From: Pseudochelatococcus sp047501465
GTDB lineage: Bacteria; Pseudomonadota; Alphaproteobacteria; Rhizobiales; Beijerinckiaceae
Reading direction: 5' to 3'
Length of the DNA: 64,000 nt
Assembly: GCF_047501465.1 (NCBI RefSeq)
Contig: NZ_JAZDRL010000002.1
Span: 744,001-808,000, forward strand
Shown: in pieces, positions 17,933 to 26,610 of the stretch
Layout of the letters: every line of letters begins with the position of its first letter
How positions within the stretch are numbered: position 1 is the first letter of the stretch
Notes under the pieces: generated by a model
What the model was told of the DNA's origin: nothing
Database searches by the model: none
Seen by the model: only the letters and a program-made list of their open reading frames with translations
Translations under genes and position numbers: made by a program

Positions 17933-18044
17933 GAGTGCTGCGGTCAGTTCAGGGTTGATCTGTTCCTAAACTTCTATCACATTGAATGCAGAAATTGCAT
18001 GTAGATGTCGTGTGCCGACAGTGCGAGCTATGCGTTAATCGGCA

Positions 18045-18872
18045 TTAGAGCCCTGTGGAAAATGGTGGATGATCCAGTCTGCCCGGTGAAAGGGTGAACA
18101 CCTCGCAGCCTGTTTCCGTAACGCCAAGGGCGTGTTCAAACTGTGCCGTGAGCGATCGATCGCGGGTAACTGCCGTCCAGCCATCCGACAAAACCTTTAC
18201 ATGGGGGCGGCCAAGATTAATCATTGGTTCAATGGTAAAAATCATGCCTGCTTGCAGTTTTGTACCTTCACCGCGATTCCCGTAATGCAGCACGCTTGGT
18301 GCCTCATGGAAGGAGCGACCTACGCCGTGGCCACAGAAATCCCGCACCACTGAGCAGCGCTGAGCCTCGGCGAATTCCTGAATCGCTGCGCCAATATCAC
18401 CCAGTGTCGCGCCTGGCTTAACGACTGCGATTGCGCGCATCAGCGATTCATAGGTCACTTGCACAAGGCGTTCTGCTTTGCGCGAGACTTCGCCAACAAA
18501 GTACATGCGGTTTGAATCGCCGTGCCAGCCATCAACAATGAAAGTGACATCGACATTGACGATATCACCTTCCTTCAGCGGCTTATCATTCGGTATGCCG
18601 TGGCATACGACATGGTTGATTGATGTGCAGGAGGAATGGCGGAAGCCACGATACATCAAACATGCAGGAAGGTAGCCGCGTGCCTCGCCATAATGAAAAA
18701 CGAGTGCATCAATTTCGGCAGTCGTCACACCGGGTTTGATGAAATCAGTTAGCAAATCAAGGCACTCAGCCGCTGCCTGTCCTGCTTTGCGCATGCCTGC
18801 GAAAGCGTCCGGTCCGTAAATTATGATGTCGTTTGACCGGCGGGTAGTGGTAGGAGCCTCGAACTCGTTCAT
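18045..18872 (-). CDS. map: methionine aminopeptidase type I
   Basis: This 275-residue enzyme removes the initiator Met from nascent proteins. Metal ligands are visible: Asp in VNVDVTF, Asp in HGDSNRMYF, His in CGHGVGRSFHE, Glu in FTIEPMIN and Glu in QFEHALGVTETG. Pita-bread fold blocks INHVVCHGIPND are also present. It has a short N-terminal extension compared with the E. coli enzyme. It is encoded directly upstream of radC in the same orientation. Essential housekeeping gene. Confidence 0.97.
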   Translation of the reverse strand: MNEFEAPTTTRRSNDIIIYGPDAFAGMRKAGQAAAECLDLLTDFIKPGVTTAEIDALVFHYGEARGYLPACLMYRGFRHSSCTSINHVVCHGIPNDKPLKEGDIVNVDVTFIVDGWHGDSNRMYFVGEVSRKAERLVQVTYESLMRAIAVVKPGATLGDIGAAIQEFAEAQRCSVVRDFCGHGVGRSFHEAPSVLHYGNRGEGTKLQAGMIFTIEPMINLGRPHVKVLSDGWTAVTRDRSLTAQFEHALGVTETGCEVFTLSPGRLDHPPFSTGL

Positions 18873-18943
18873 GACAAGCTAAATCCAACGTCTTGTGTGA
18901 CAATCTTGCTAATTTAAGCTACATGACGCAGCTTGCAAGTTAT

Positions 18944-19035
18944 TAGAGCATTTTTTGATAAATCAGATGCACTGGAGTTGCTCTATTTTTATATGTTCAT
19001 GAAATTCATTCAAAATCGATGCATCATTTCTGAAA
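18944..19035 (+). repeat. intergenic repeat element, copy 2
   Basis: A 42-bp unit at 18944-18985 is bounded by TAGAGCA and TGCTCTA. It is followed about 25 bp later by CAAAATCGATGCATCATTTC and TGAAA, which aligns with the tail of copy 1. It lies between map and the FkbM gene. Confidence 0.7.
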
Positions 19036-19123
19036 TCTCAATCTGGTGATGCAAGGCACCAATGCGTGCTGATAATGCGTGTGGGACTGGCATATAAATC
19101 GCGCGCAGTGTAATGATCCTCTG

Positions 19124-19987
19124 ATGGTGACAGACGTGATTGCACAAGCCATGCCCTTCGAAGCGGCACCCTTCGGCGCTTACGCGCCTTCGCGCTTCGT
19201 ACGTACGGCCCTTTCCTTGACAGGCGCACTGCCCGATACCTGGGCAGGGCGTCGGTGTGCGTTTTTTCTGCGTAATCTCGTGCTGAGAAACCTGAACAAC
19301 GCTCCCGTCGATATCGAGGCGTTGGGCGCCAAAATGCGTATCAAGCCGTATAATAATATCTCGGAAAAAAAGGTGCTGTTTACGCCGCAGTTCTTCGATG
19401 CTGAAGAGCTTGCTATTCTGCGCAGCTTCATCACCGATGATTTTGTATTTCTTGATGTAGGGGCCAATGCTGGCTTTTACGCATTGCACGCTGCGGCACA
19501 CGCTGGTAAGCGGGCAAGGATTCTGGCGATTGAGCCGCAGCCGGAAATTTTCGAACGGCTGGTCTGGAACATCGGTATCAACCGCTTCGGTAGCATCAAG
19601 GCGATTGCTTGTGCGCTTGCTGATCGCGCGGGAGAGGTAACGCTTTTCCTCGATCCGACCAATATTGGCCAGGCTAGCATCAAGATTGTCGGTTCCGCCA
19701 ACGCGCCAACCTTGCGGGTGCCGGCCAAGACGATGCTGGATATCATCCGTGATGAGCGTTTCGACCATGTCGATGCGATCAAGCTGGATGTGCAGGGGGC
19801 GGAAGATCTCATTCTGGAGCCATTTCTGGCATCCGCACCAATATCGCTGTTACCAAAAGTGCTGATTCTCGAAAACAGTGAAAGCCGCTGGCAGGCTGAT
19901 CTGCATGCTCTTTTGCAGGCAAATCATTATCGGGAAATTGCCCGTACACGGCTTAATGTGGTTTATAAAAAAACCACTACGGATTAG
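19124..19987 (+). CDS. FkbM family methyltransferase
   Basis: This 287-residue protein has the SAM-binding motif FVFLDVGANAGFYALHAA, followed by ILAIEPQPEIFERLVWNI and DAIKLDVQGAEDLILEPFL. These three blocks are typical of FkbM-type methyltransferases, which often O-methylate sugars of surface polysaccharides or small metabolites. The substrate here is unknown. The start is uncertain: the ATG at 19124 has only a weak ribosome-binding site, and a GTG at 19079 is in frame. It is a lone plus-strand gene between map and sfsA. Confidence 0.85.
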   Translation: MVTDVIAQAMPFEAAPFGAYAPSRFVRTALSLTGALPDTWAGRRCAFFLRNLVLRNLNNAPVDIEALGAKMRIKPYNNISEKKVLFTPQFFDAEELAILRSFITDDFVFLDVGANAGFYALHAAAHAGKRARILAIEPQPEIFERLVWNIGINRFGSIKAIACALADRAGEVTLFLDPTNIGQASIKIVGSANAPTLRVPAKTMLDIIRDERFDHVDAIKLDVQGAEDLILEPFLASAPISLLPKVLILENSESRWQADLHALLQANHYREIARTRLNVVYKKTTTD

Positions 19988-20004
19988 GGGCACCCTTTAC
20001 CATT

Positions 20005-20736
20005 TCAGCCATCAATTGGTACGGGGTGGCTGATGACTACATGAGCGGGCGTTTCTGGCGCGACATGACAAGCCATGGCCAGGCATTCAACGCCACGCAC
20101 ACGAGCGCGCGCAAAGGCTTTTGCATAGGCAGGATCGAGATCGGCAGCCAGGCAAAATCGGCGTGCCGGCATTTGGATGACGAACAGCATTACCGCGCGA
20201 TTGCCCGCTTCAACCATATCGCCGAGCTCTTCTAGATGGCGCGCGCCGCGTGCCGTAACACAATCGGGAAATTCTGCTAGGCCCTCTTGCCGCATGAGGT
20301 GGACGTTCTTGACCTCGACATAGCAGGGCCGGCGGCCATCTGCTTCGAGCAGGATGTCAACGCGGCTGGCCGTTCCATAACGTGCATCACCATAGCGCAC
20401 CTCACGCTTTAGTGTGCTGTAGCCTGATAGTTCGGGAATCTGACCAGCACGAATGGCGTCAGCAGCGAGTGTGTTGGGGTGTGAGGTATTGATGCCAACG
20501 CAATGCGTGACACCATCAAAATCTGCCTCCACCATCTCCCACGATAATGGCAACTTACGTTTTGTGTTATTTGATCGGGATAACCAAACGCGGTTGCCGG
20601 GCGCTGTGAGGCCCAGCATTGCCCCTGGATTGGCGCAGTGAACAGTTGTCACCTCGTTGCCAATCTCAACATCGGCCAGAAAGCGTTTATAGCGACGCAG
20701 TAGCCGCCCCTCAATTAAGGGATGATCAAACTGCAT
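20005..20736 (-). CDS. sfsA: SfsA family protein (sugar fermentation stimulation)
   Basis: This 243-residue protein shows the SfsA blocks: LLRRYKRFLADVEIG, TVHCANPGAMLGL, VGINTSHPN, VEVKNVHL and FPDCVTARGARHLEEL. The family has a nuclease-like fold and has been linked to sugar catabolism in E. coli; the molecular role remains unclear. It is convergent with the FkbM gene (17 bp between stops) and about 40 bp downstream of the helicase gene, with which it may be cotranscribed. Confidence 0.92.
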   Translation of the reverse strand: MQFDHPLIEGRLLRRYKRFLADVEIGNEVTTVHCANPGAMLGLTAPGNRVWLSRSNNTKRKLPLSWEMVEADFDGVTHCVGINTSHPNTLAADAIRAGQIPELSGYSTLKREVRYGDARYGTASRVDILLEADGRRPCYVEVKNVHLMRQEGLAEFPDCVTARGARHLEELGDMVEAGNRAVMLFVIQMPARRFCLAADLDPAYAKAFARARVRGVECLAMACHVAPETPAHVVISHPVPIDG

Positions 20737-20777
20737 CGCTCAAACTCTGCCAGGTCTCCACTGTAACCATCAACCGA

Positions 20778-23069
20778 TCAGGCTTCAGTGTGCAGGGCAT
20801 CTGCCGACGGCGAATCCACGGCTGCAACATCAGCTGTTGCCTTCTTGCGTGGTTTACGGGCCGCAGGCTTTTTGACTGCAGAATCGTCTGTTACTGCATC
20901 AGCGGTAACGGCCTTCTTCCGTGGGCTTGCCTTTTTAACTGGCTTTTCTTCGCCCTCGGTTCCAGCAACAGCTGTTTTGCGAGCGCGAGTAGGCTTTTTA
21001 GCGGGCGCGGCCACTTCAGCATCAGCAGTTGTGGTTTCTGCCGCTGCCTTCTTGGCAGGTGCCTTGCGCCGTGCACGGACTGGCTTTTCCGCATCCGGAG
21101 CGGCTTCAACAGCTGGAGCTGTCTCTGCCTCAACCGATGCTTTCTTGGTCGTGCGGCGTGCAGGCTTTTTGGCCTTTGGTTCCGCAACTTCCATAGAAAC
21201 GGCAACAGGTGTTTCTACCGCTGCAACCTGTACCGTGGCTGGCTGTTCTGCGGTTACTTCATGCTGCTCAGGCAAAGTTTGTTCAGGCTGTAGCTGATCA
21301 GCCGTTCTGATCTCGATCGTGCGGCTTTTATTACGAGATCGCCTGCGGCGACCAGACTTGCGGGTTTCATTGCTGTCCCGTGATTCTGGATCTCGCGTTT
21401 CCGTTGCACGCTTTTCGGCGTCCTGTGGTTGAACATCGCGCGCGCTGGCACCTTGCACTTCAATGTGCTCGATGTCCTCGTCGTCGATGTCCTCAATGAT
21501 TTCCAGCTCGTTTTCATCGGCAACGAAATCATTGTCCGAGGTAAGCGCGCTGAGCTTCACCTTTTGCAGCAGGAATGCAGGGATGTGATCGCCAAAGCCG
21601 ACGACCGGCAGGTCATCGTCATCACGGCGATAGCGTGATGGCACATGCCGTTCACCCACCCGCACCGGTTGAAACGCTTCCCGCTGCTGGCGGGGATGGT
21701 GATGATGCATGCGCGGCTGCTCAGTTGCATGAGGATGCGGCGCATATTGCGGCGTGTGTACGGGGCGGGGCGCTTCACGTGTTATCGGTTGCATCGGCGC
21801 AACTTCACCGTGTGGTGTATGGCGCACATGATGGGCGCCACGACGCTCACGTGTTTCACCGCCTTGATGGCGTGACGGCCCACGTCCGCGTTCACGGCGT
21901 GCAGCAGGTTGATCAAGGTCTGGACGCTCTGCTTTTAGCTCGTCAAGCGTCTTGCCTGCCCATTCAATCGGCTTGCCGGTGAGGGCTTCAATAGCGGCAA
22001 GTGTCTTGGCATCCTGGCTTGTAACGATCGAAGCGGCATAACCTGAACGGCCTGCGCGGCCTGTGCGACCAATGCGGTGCACGTAATCTTCAGCGTGGAA
22101 GGGCACGTCGAAATTATAAACGTGGCTCACTTCCGGAATGTCGAGACCACGTGCGGCCACGTCACTTGCTACCAGCAGCGAAGCGCCGCCATTACGGAAC
22201 TTGTCCAGCGCCTGCATGCGCGATGTCTGGTCCATGTCACCATGAAGTGCAACAACGCTGAAGCCGTGCTTTTCCAGTGAGCGATGAAGAATCGCCACAT
22301 CCCGTTTGCGATTGCAGAAGATGATCGCGTTCTGCAAATCCTGGGCGCTGCGGATGAGGCCGCGCAATATTTCGCGCTTCTCGTATGATTCCGTGCTCGA
22401 CGCCACGAGACGTTGCGTAATCGTGCTGGCGGTTGATGATGGACGCGCCACCTCAATCTTCACCGGATTATGGAGAAAGGTCTCTGTCAAACGCTGAATT
22501 TCAGGCGGCATCGTGGCCGAGAAAAACAGTGTCTGGCGGGTGAATGGCACCATTTTGCAGATGCGTTCGATATCGGGAATGAAACCCATGTCGAGCATGC
22601 GGTCAGCTTCATCGATGACCAGAACTTCAATGCCTGTCAGCAGCAGCTTGCCACGCTCGAAATGGTCGAGCAGACGGCCTGGCGTCGCGATAAGTACGTC
22701 AGCACCACGGGTGATCTTGGCATCCTGCTCAGCAAAGGAAACGCCACCAATCAGCAGCGCAACGGACAGCTTGTGGCTGGCGCCAAGTTTGACAAAACTT
22801 TCCTCTACCTGCGCAGCAAGCTCACGCGTTGGCTCAAGAATGAGCGTGCGTGGCATGCGCGCGCGGGCGCGGCCCGTTTCCAGCAGATTCAGCATGGGCA
22901 GCGTGAACGCTGCGGTCTTGCCGGTGCCTGTCTGGGCAATGCCCAACACGTCCCGCCGCGCCAGCGCGTGGGGAATGGCTTGCGCCTGGATAGGGGTGGG
23001 GGAGGTGTAACCGGCAGCGGTAACCGCTTCCAACACCTTTTCGCTCAAACCGAGATCAGAAAACGACAT
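20778..23069 (-). CDS. DEAD-box ATP-dependent RNA helicase with long basic tail (RhlE/DeaD-like)
   Basis: This 763-residue protein has a normal helicase core in residues 1-370: Q motif (SPTPIQAQAIPHAL), motif I AQTGTGKT (45-52), PTREL, DEAD (153-156), SAT, and motif VI HRIGRTGRAGR. After the core come about 390 residues of low complexity: an Arg/His/Pro/Gln-rich stretch, an acidic patch with many Asp/Glu, and an Ala/Lys/Thr-rich C-terminus with recurring KKPARR- and RKKA-type blocks resembling histone-H1-like tails. The core unwinds structured RNA; the tail probably binds RNA or ribosomes. Typical RhlE proteins are 400-520 residues, so the tail is unusually long. Confidence 0.92.
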   Translation of the reverse strand: MSFSDLGLSEKVLEAVTAAGYTSPTPIQAQAIPHALARRDVLGIAQTGTGKTAAFTLPMLNLLETGRARARMPRTLILEPTRELAAQVEESFVKLGASHKLSVALLIGGVSFAEQDAKITRGADVLIATPGRLLDHFERGKLLLTGIEVLVIDEADRMLDMGFIPDIERICKMVPFTRQTLFFSATMPPEIQRLTETFLHNPVKIEVARPSSTASTITQRLVASSTESYEKREILRGLIRSAQDLQNAIIFCNRKRDVAILHRSLEKHGFSVVALHGDMDQTSRMQALDKFRNGGASLLVASDVAARGLDIPEVSHVYNFDVPFHAEDYVHRIGRTGRAGRSGYAASIVTSQDAKTLAAIEALTGKPIEWAGKTLDELKAERPDLDQPAARRERGRGPSRHQGGETRERRGAHHVRHTPHGEVAPMQPITREAPRPVHTPQYAPHPHATEQPRMHHHHPRQQREAFQPVRVGERHVPSRYRRDDDDLPVVGFGDHIPAFLLQKVKLSALTSDNDFVADENELEIIEDIDDEDIEHIEVQGASARDVQPQDAEKRATETRDPESRDSNETRKSGRRRRSRNKSRTIEIRTADQLQPEQTLPEQHEVTAEQPATVQVAAVETPVAVSMEVAEPKAKKPARRTTKKASVEAETAPAVEAAPDAEKPVRARRKAPAKKAAAETTTADAEVAAPAKKPTRARKTAVAGTEGEEKPVKKASPRKKAVTADAVTDDSAVKKPAARKPRKKATADVAAVDSPSADALHTEA

Positions 23070-23299
23070 CGCATTCCGTTAAAGATGCGCCTGGAAACGG
23101 AACCGCATGTTCCGAATGATGGCGCGGGGCACTTTTGCCCGTCCCTGGATGGGGAACACCCCGCATCCTTGCTGCGGAACATAGAAGTTTACAAATTATT
23201 GTCAATGAACACGCAGACATGCCTGACGTGTCATGTTGCTTCTGGAGCGATTTTCTTTGCTGCTGATGAATTTCGATCACGCTTTTGTGTGCATTATCT

Positions 23300-24103
23300 C
23301 TATGCGGCAGTATCTCCAAACAGCAATTTCCGGGTCGCTGCTGCTACATCGGTCTGCCGCATGAGGCTTTCGCCCACCAAAAACGTGTTGATACGTGAAG
23401 CCTGCAGACGCATGACATCGTCATGGGTGAAGATGCCGCTTTCGCCAACGATTATGCGATCATCCGGGATGCGCGGCGCAAGTTCTTCGCTGACGGCCAA
23501 CGAGGTTTCAAAGGTGCGCAGGTTGCGGTTGTTGATGCCGACAAGCTTGAGGCCCAGTGCAAGCGCGCGCTCCAGCTCCTGCCCATCATGCACCTCAACC
23601 AGCGAATCCATACCCAGGGCTTGCGCTGTATCGGCAAGCAAGCGTGCGGTTGCATCATCAACACTGGCCAGAATAATCAGGATGCAATCGGCACCCCATG
23701 CGCGTGCTTCGAAAACCTGATAGGGATCGTACAGAAAATCCTTGCGCAAGACGGGCAATCCCGATGCCTCGCGTGCAGCAATCAGATAGGCTGGATCCCC
23801 TTGAAAGGAAGGGCCATCAGTCAGTACAGAAAGGCACGTCGCACCACCTTCTGCGTATGCGCGCGCAAGTGCTGGCGGGTCGAAATCCCCGCGGATGAGG
23901 CCTTTTGAAGGGCTCGCCTTTTTAATTTCTGCAATGAGTGCGGGGCGGTTTTCGCCCAGGTGGCGCGCGATAGCTGCCGCAAATCCGCGTGGTGCAGGCG
24001 CATCAGCAGCGCGTTGTTCAATCTCGGCCTGCGGCACAGCCGCTTTTGCAGCTATGATCTCGGCGCGCTTGTAGACTTCGATCTTTGCGAGAATGTCACT
24101 CAT
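23300..24103 (-). CDS. trpC: indole-3-glycerol phosphate synthase
   Basis: This 267-residue (beta/alpha)8 enzyme contains LIAEIKKASPSKG, VLRKDFLYDPYQV, LVGINNRNLRTF and VGESGIFTHDDV, all IGPS active-site blocks. It forms indole-3-glycerol phosphate in tryptophan synthesis. It is not fused to TrpF. Its ATG overlaps the trpD stop by 4 nt (ATGA), so translation is coupled. It is the last gene of trpG-trpD-trpC. moaC and moaA genes, which often follow in related genomes, are not seen here. Confidence 0.97.
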   Translation of the reverse strand: MSDILAKIEVYKRAEIIAAKAAVPQAEIEQRAADAPAPRGFAAAIARHLGENRPALIAEIKKASPSKGLIRGDFDPPALARAYAEGGATCLSVLTDGPSFQGDPAYLIAAREASGLPVLRKDFLYDPYQVFEARAWGADCILIILASVDDATARLLADTAQALGMDSLVEVHDGQELERALALGLKLVGINNRNLRTFETSLAVSEELAPRIPDDRIIVGESGIFTHDDVMRLQASRINTFLVGESLMRQTDVAAATRKLLFGDTAA

Positions 24104-25125
24104 GCGGCGCTTCCGCTATTAGAGACACTGATGAGCTTCTCCAGCGTCGCACGCGCCTTGCCCGAATCAATCGCAGCTTCAGCCATGCGGGCGCCTTCGT
24201 TGACGTTCGCTGCCTTGTCCGCAACAACCAGCGCTGCGGCCGCGTTGAGAACAGCGATGTCGCGATAAGGTGTCTTCTCCCCTGCAAGCACATCCTGCAA
24301 TGCGCGGGCATTGTGTGCGGGATCGCCGCCACGCAAATCTTCAGTGCGTGCGGATTTCAGGCCGGCCTCTTCAGCCGTAATGGTGAAACGACGCAGCTTG
24401 CCATTTTCGAGTGCGACCACATCAGAAGGCGCGGCCGTGGAAAGTTCATCAAGCCCATCAAGTCCATGCACGAGCCACACGCGTTCAGAGCCAAGCGCAT
24501 TCAGCACTTCCGCCAGCGGTTCAAGCAGTGATGAGGAATACACGCCCAGCACCTGCCGCCTGGCCCCGGCGGGGTTGGACAGTGGGCCAATGATGTTGAA
24601 CAGCGTGCGCGTACCCAGCTCAACCCGCACCGGGGCAACATGGCGCATCGATGCATGATGATTGGGCGCAAACATGAAGCCAACGCCAGTCTCTTTGATG
24701 GCCTGTGCGATGTTTGCCGGGTCATTGCTCAGCGATACGCCAAGCGCTGCAAGTACATCAGCCGCGCCTGATTTGGATGATGCCGCGCGATTGCCGTGCT
24801 TCGCGACCGGTGCGCCTGCCGCTGCAGTGATGATTGAGGCCAATGTCGAAACATTGTAGCTGCCGGAATTGTCCCCGCCAGTGCCAACGATATCGATAGC
24901 GTCAGCCGGCGCTTTAACCCGCAGCATGCGTGAACGTAGGGCTTCAACGGCGCCGGTAATTTCATCGATGCTTTCGCCGCGTACGCGCAGCGCCATCAGA
25001 AAACCACCACCCTGCGCTGGCGTTACCTCGCCCGAAAGCAGCATGTCGAAAGCCGCGCGTGCCTCCTCCCGGCTGAGCGATGCGCCCGTTGCGACCTTGG
25101 CGATGAAAGGCTTGAAAGCATCCAT
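24100..25125 (-). CDS. trpD: anthranilate phosphoribosyltransferase
   Basis: This 341-residue protein has the PRPP-binding IVGTGGDNSGSYNVST and KHGNRAASSKSGAADVL blocks plus FNIIGPLSNPA. It couples anthranilate to PRPP. The ATG at 25125 (MDAFKPFIAKV) is chosen because the family starts there and AGGA lies about 9 nt upstream; the open frame continues 48 codons further without family similarity. It is 25 bp downstream of trpG. Confidence 0.97.
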   Translation of the reverse strand: MDAFKPFIAKVATGASLSREEARAAFDMLLSGEVTPAQGGGFLMALRVRGESIDEITGAVEALRSRMLRVKAPADAIDIVGTGGDNSGSYNVSTLASIITAAAGAPVAKHGNRAASSKSGAADVLAALGVSLSNDPANIAQAIKETGVGFMFAPNHHASMRHVAPVRVELGTRTLFNIIGPLSNPAGARRQVLGVYSSSLLEPLAEVLNALGSERVWLVHGLDGLDELSTAAPSDVVALENGKLRRFTITAEEAGLKSARTEDLRGGDPAHNARALQDVLAGEKTPYRDIAVLNAAAALVVADKAANVNEGARMAEAAIDSGKARATLEKLISVSNSGSAA

Positions 25126-25150
25126 ATGAGCAGTTCCTGCAGGTGGAGAT

Positions 25151-25759
25151 TCAGGCGGATTGCGGTGTGCGGCGAGAGGTGTTCCAATTCGCTGCAAGGT
25201 CGAGAAAATTGCGAATAATCGTTGTGCCATGCTCCGAGAGAATGCTCTCAGGATGAAACTGCACGCCATGCACGGGCAGGGTTTTGTGCGACAGCGCCAT
25301 GATTAACCCATCTGCCTCTGCTGTAATAGAAAGACTCTCTGGCACACTGGTGCGATCGATGATCAGTGAGTGATAACGTGTGGCCGCAAAGGTGCCGTTG
25401 ATACCACGAAACAGGCCTTTCCCCGTATGCGTCACATCAGAAATTTTGCCATGCATAGGGCGTGGCGCGCGCACAACAGTGCCCCCAAAGGTCTGGCCCA
25501 TCGCCTGCATACCAAGACATACGCCGAACTGCGGAATTTCGCTCCCAAGTTCGGCGATGACATCAAGGCAAATGCCCGCTTCATTTGGCGTGCAAGGACC
25601 AGGCGATAGCACGATCGCGTCCGGCTGCAGGGCGCGTAGGGCATCAATAGTAATGGCATCATTGCGGTAAACCGTAACATCCGCTCCGGTTGCGCCAATG
25701 AGGTGCACCAGATTCCAGGTAAAGGAATCATAGTTATCGATGAGGGCGATACGCGCCAT
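25151..25759 (-). CDS. trpG: anthranilate synthase glutamine amidotransferase subunit
   Basis: This 202-residue class I glutamine amidotransferase starts MARIALIDNYDSFTWNLV. It has the nucleophile elbow GVCLGMQA (catalytic Cys) and the VQFHPESILSEHG block with the His-Glu pair. It delivers ammonia to TrpE, or to PabB if used for folate. The neighbouring trpD and trpC support the tryptophan role. An AGGAAG site is about 8 nt before the ATG at 25759. trpE is not in this window. Confidence 0.95.
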   Translation of the reverse strand: MARIALIDNYDSFTWNLVHLIGATGADVTVYRNDAITIDALRALQPDAIVLSPGPCTPNEAGICLDVIAELGSEIPQFGVCLGMQAMGQTFGGTVVRAPRPMHGKISDVTHTGKGLFRGINGTFAATRYHSLIIDRTSVPESLSITAEADGLIMALSHKTLPVHGVQFHPESILSEHGTTIIRNFLDLAANWNTSRRTPQSA

Positions 25760-26267
25760 AGCGACACTTCCTGCTGCAGAGCTTTTGCCGGTTCCGTAAA
25801 GCTGGAATAATTCTGTTAAACCCGCAAGCGCCCCGGGGCAAGCATTCTGAGGCATTTCTTCGTGGCGGTCTCGTCTTTATGCTGCGTCTTGTGATGGATA
25901 TTAAGCCTTTTAAATGAGGGTAAACGGTTTGTAATTTTCCTTTATCTATTTGTTTATGCAGATTTTTCTTTTAAAGTACTGTATGAATTATTCTATAATC
26001 GTCTGAAGGTTGCGGGGTGGCAAACCATCGGGCGCTCGCATCATTGAAGAAATGGTGTAAGTTGCAGTGCAAAAGTGATTTGTCGGGGTGCTCGCTAGAG
26101 CGCCGCTCGATTAACCTGACGCAGCCGCGACGCTCTATCTATTAGTTTGTGCATCAAATTTATCCAAAAAACGGTGCCCATTTTTTGGTTTGATGCAATA
26201 AAATCACACAGCTTGCCAAAGCCGCATTTCATTCTATGCGCGTGGTCTTGTCAGCAAGGGAGTTATT
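25760..26267. other. 508-bp intergenic region between trpG and a small lipoprotein
   Basis: AT-rich spacer between divergently transcribed genes. It holds copy 3 of the intergenic repeat (26096-26187). I see no convincing open frame, no Trp-rich leader peptide and no recognisable riboswitch. Confidence 0.5.
26096..26187 (+). repeat. intergenic repeat element, copy 3
   Basis: A 42-bp unit at 26096-26137 has perfect ends TAGAGCG and CGCTCTA. About 27 bp later comes AAAAAACGGTGCCCATTTTT and GG, aligning with the tail of copy 1. Overall length is 92 bp, the same as copy 2. Confidence 0.7.
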
Positions 26268-26489
26268 ATGTCGAGAACTGGTCTGGCCGTTGTTATCGCC
26301 GTTGCTGCTGTTGCCGTACTTTCCGGCTGTGCTCGCAAGCTGCCTCCGGGGGTGCTTGAAGGCGGTAGCCACGTGCCTCCACCTCCTTCTGAACAACACC
26401 GCGTAACATCACGCGTACCGGTTGCACCGGAAGTCCCGGCTGCGGAAGCATCTACGTCCCCTCGGTTGCGTTCACCCGTTAGCCGGTAA
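26268..26489 (+). CDS. small lipoprotein, proline-rich
   Basis: This 73-residue protein has a lipoprotein signal: hydrophobic VVIAVAAVAVLSGC with Cys at about residue 21 as the lipidation site. The mature part is short and Pro/Ser/Val-rich (VPPPPSEQ, PVAPEVPAAE). AAGGGAG lies 6 nt before the ATG, a strong ribosome-binding site. I do not recognise the family. Small Pro-rich lipoproteins of this kind are common in Hyphomicrobiales envelopes. A hairpin follows the stop, so it is probably monocistronic. Confidence 0.8.
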   Translation: MSRTGLAVVIAVAAVAVLSGCARKLPPGVLEGGSHVPPPPSEQHRVTSRVPVAPEVPAAEASTSPRLRSPVSR

Positions 26490-26505
26490 CAATCATTATG
26501 ATCTG

Positions 26506-26527
26506 CGCTCGGGAATTTTCCCGAGCG
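26506..26527 (+). terminator. hairpin after the small lipoprotein gene
   Basis: CGCTCGGGAA and TTCCCGAGCG form a perfect 10-bp inverted repeat with a 2-nt centre, 17 bp past the stop codon. There is no clear T-run after it, so it may be a weak terminator or an mRNA 3'-end stabiliser. Confidence 0.55.
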
Positions 26528-26610
26528 GGTCTGTTGATGATGCGGTTAACTGATTACTTTGCAATGTATTGCCAAGGATTTGGCATCTGAGGTCTGCACG
26601 TTATGGTTTA

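Noticed and set aside
21254..21532. Antisense and out-of-frame frames within the helicase tail region
   Set aside because: Low-complexity coding DNA commonly gives long open shadows; the helicase frame is continuous and explains the region.
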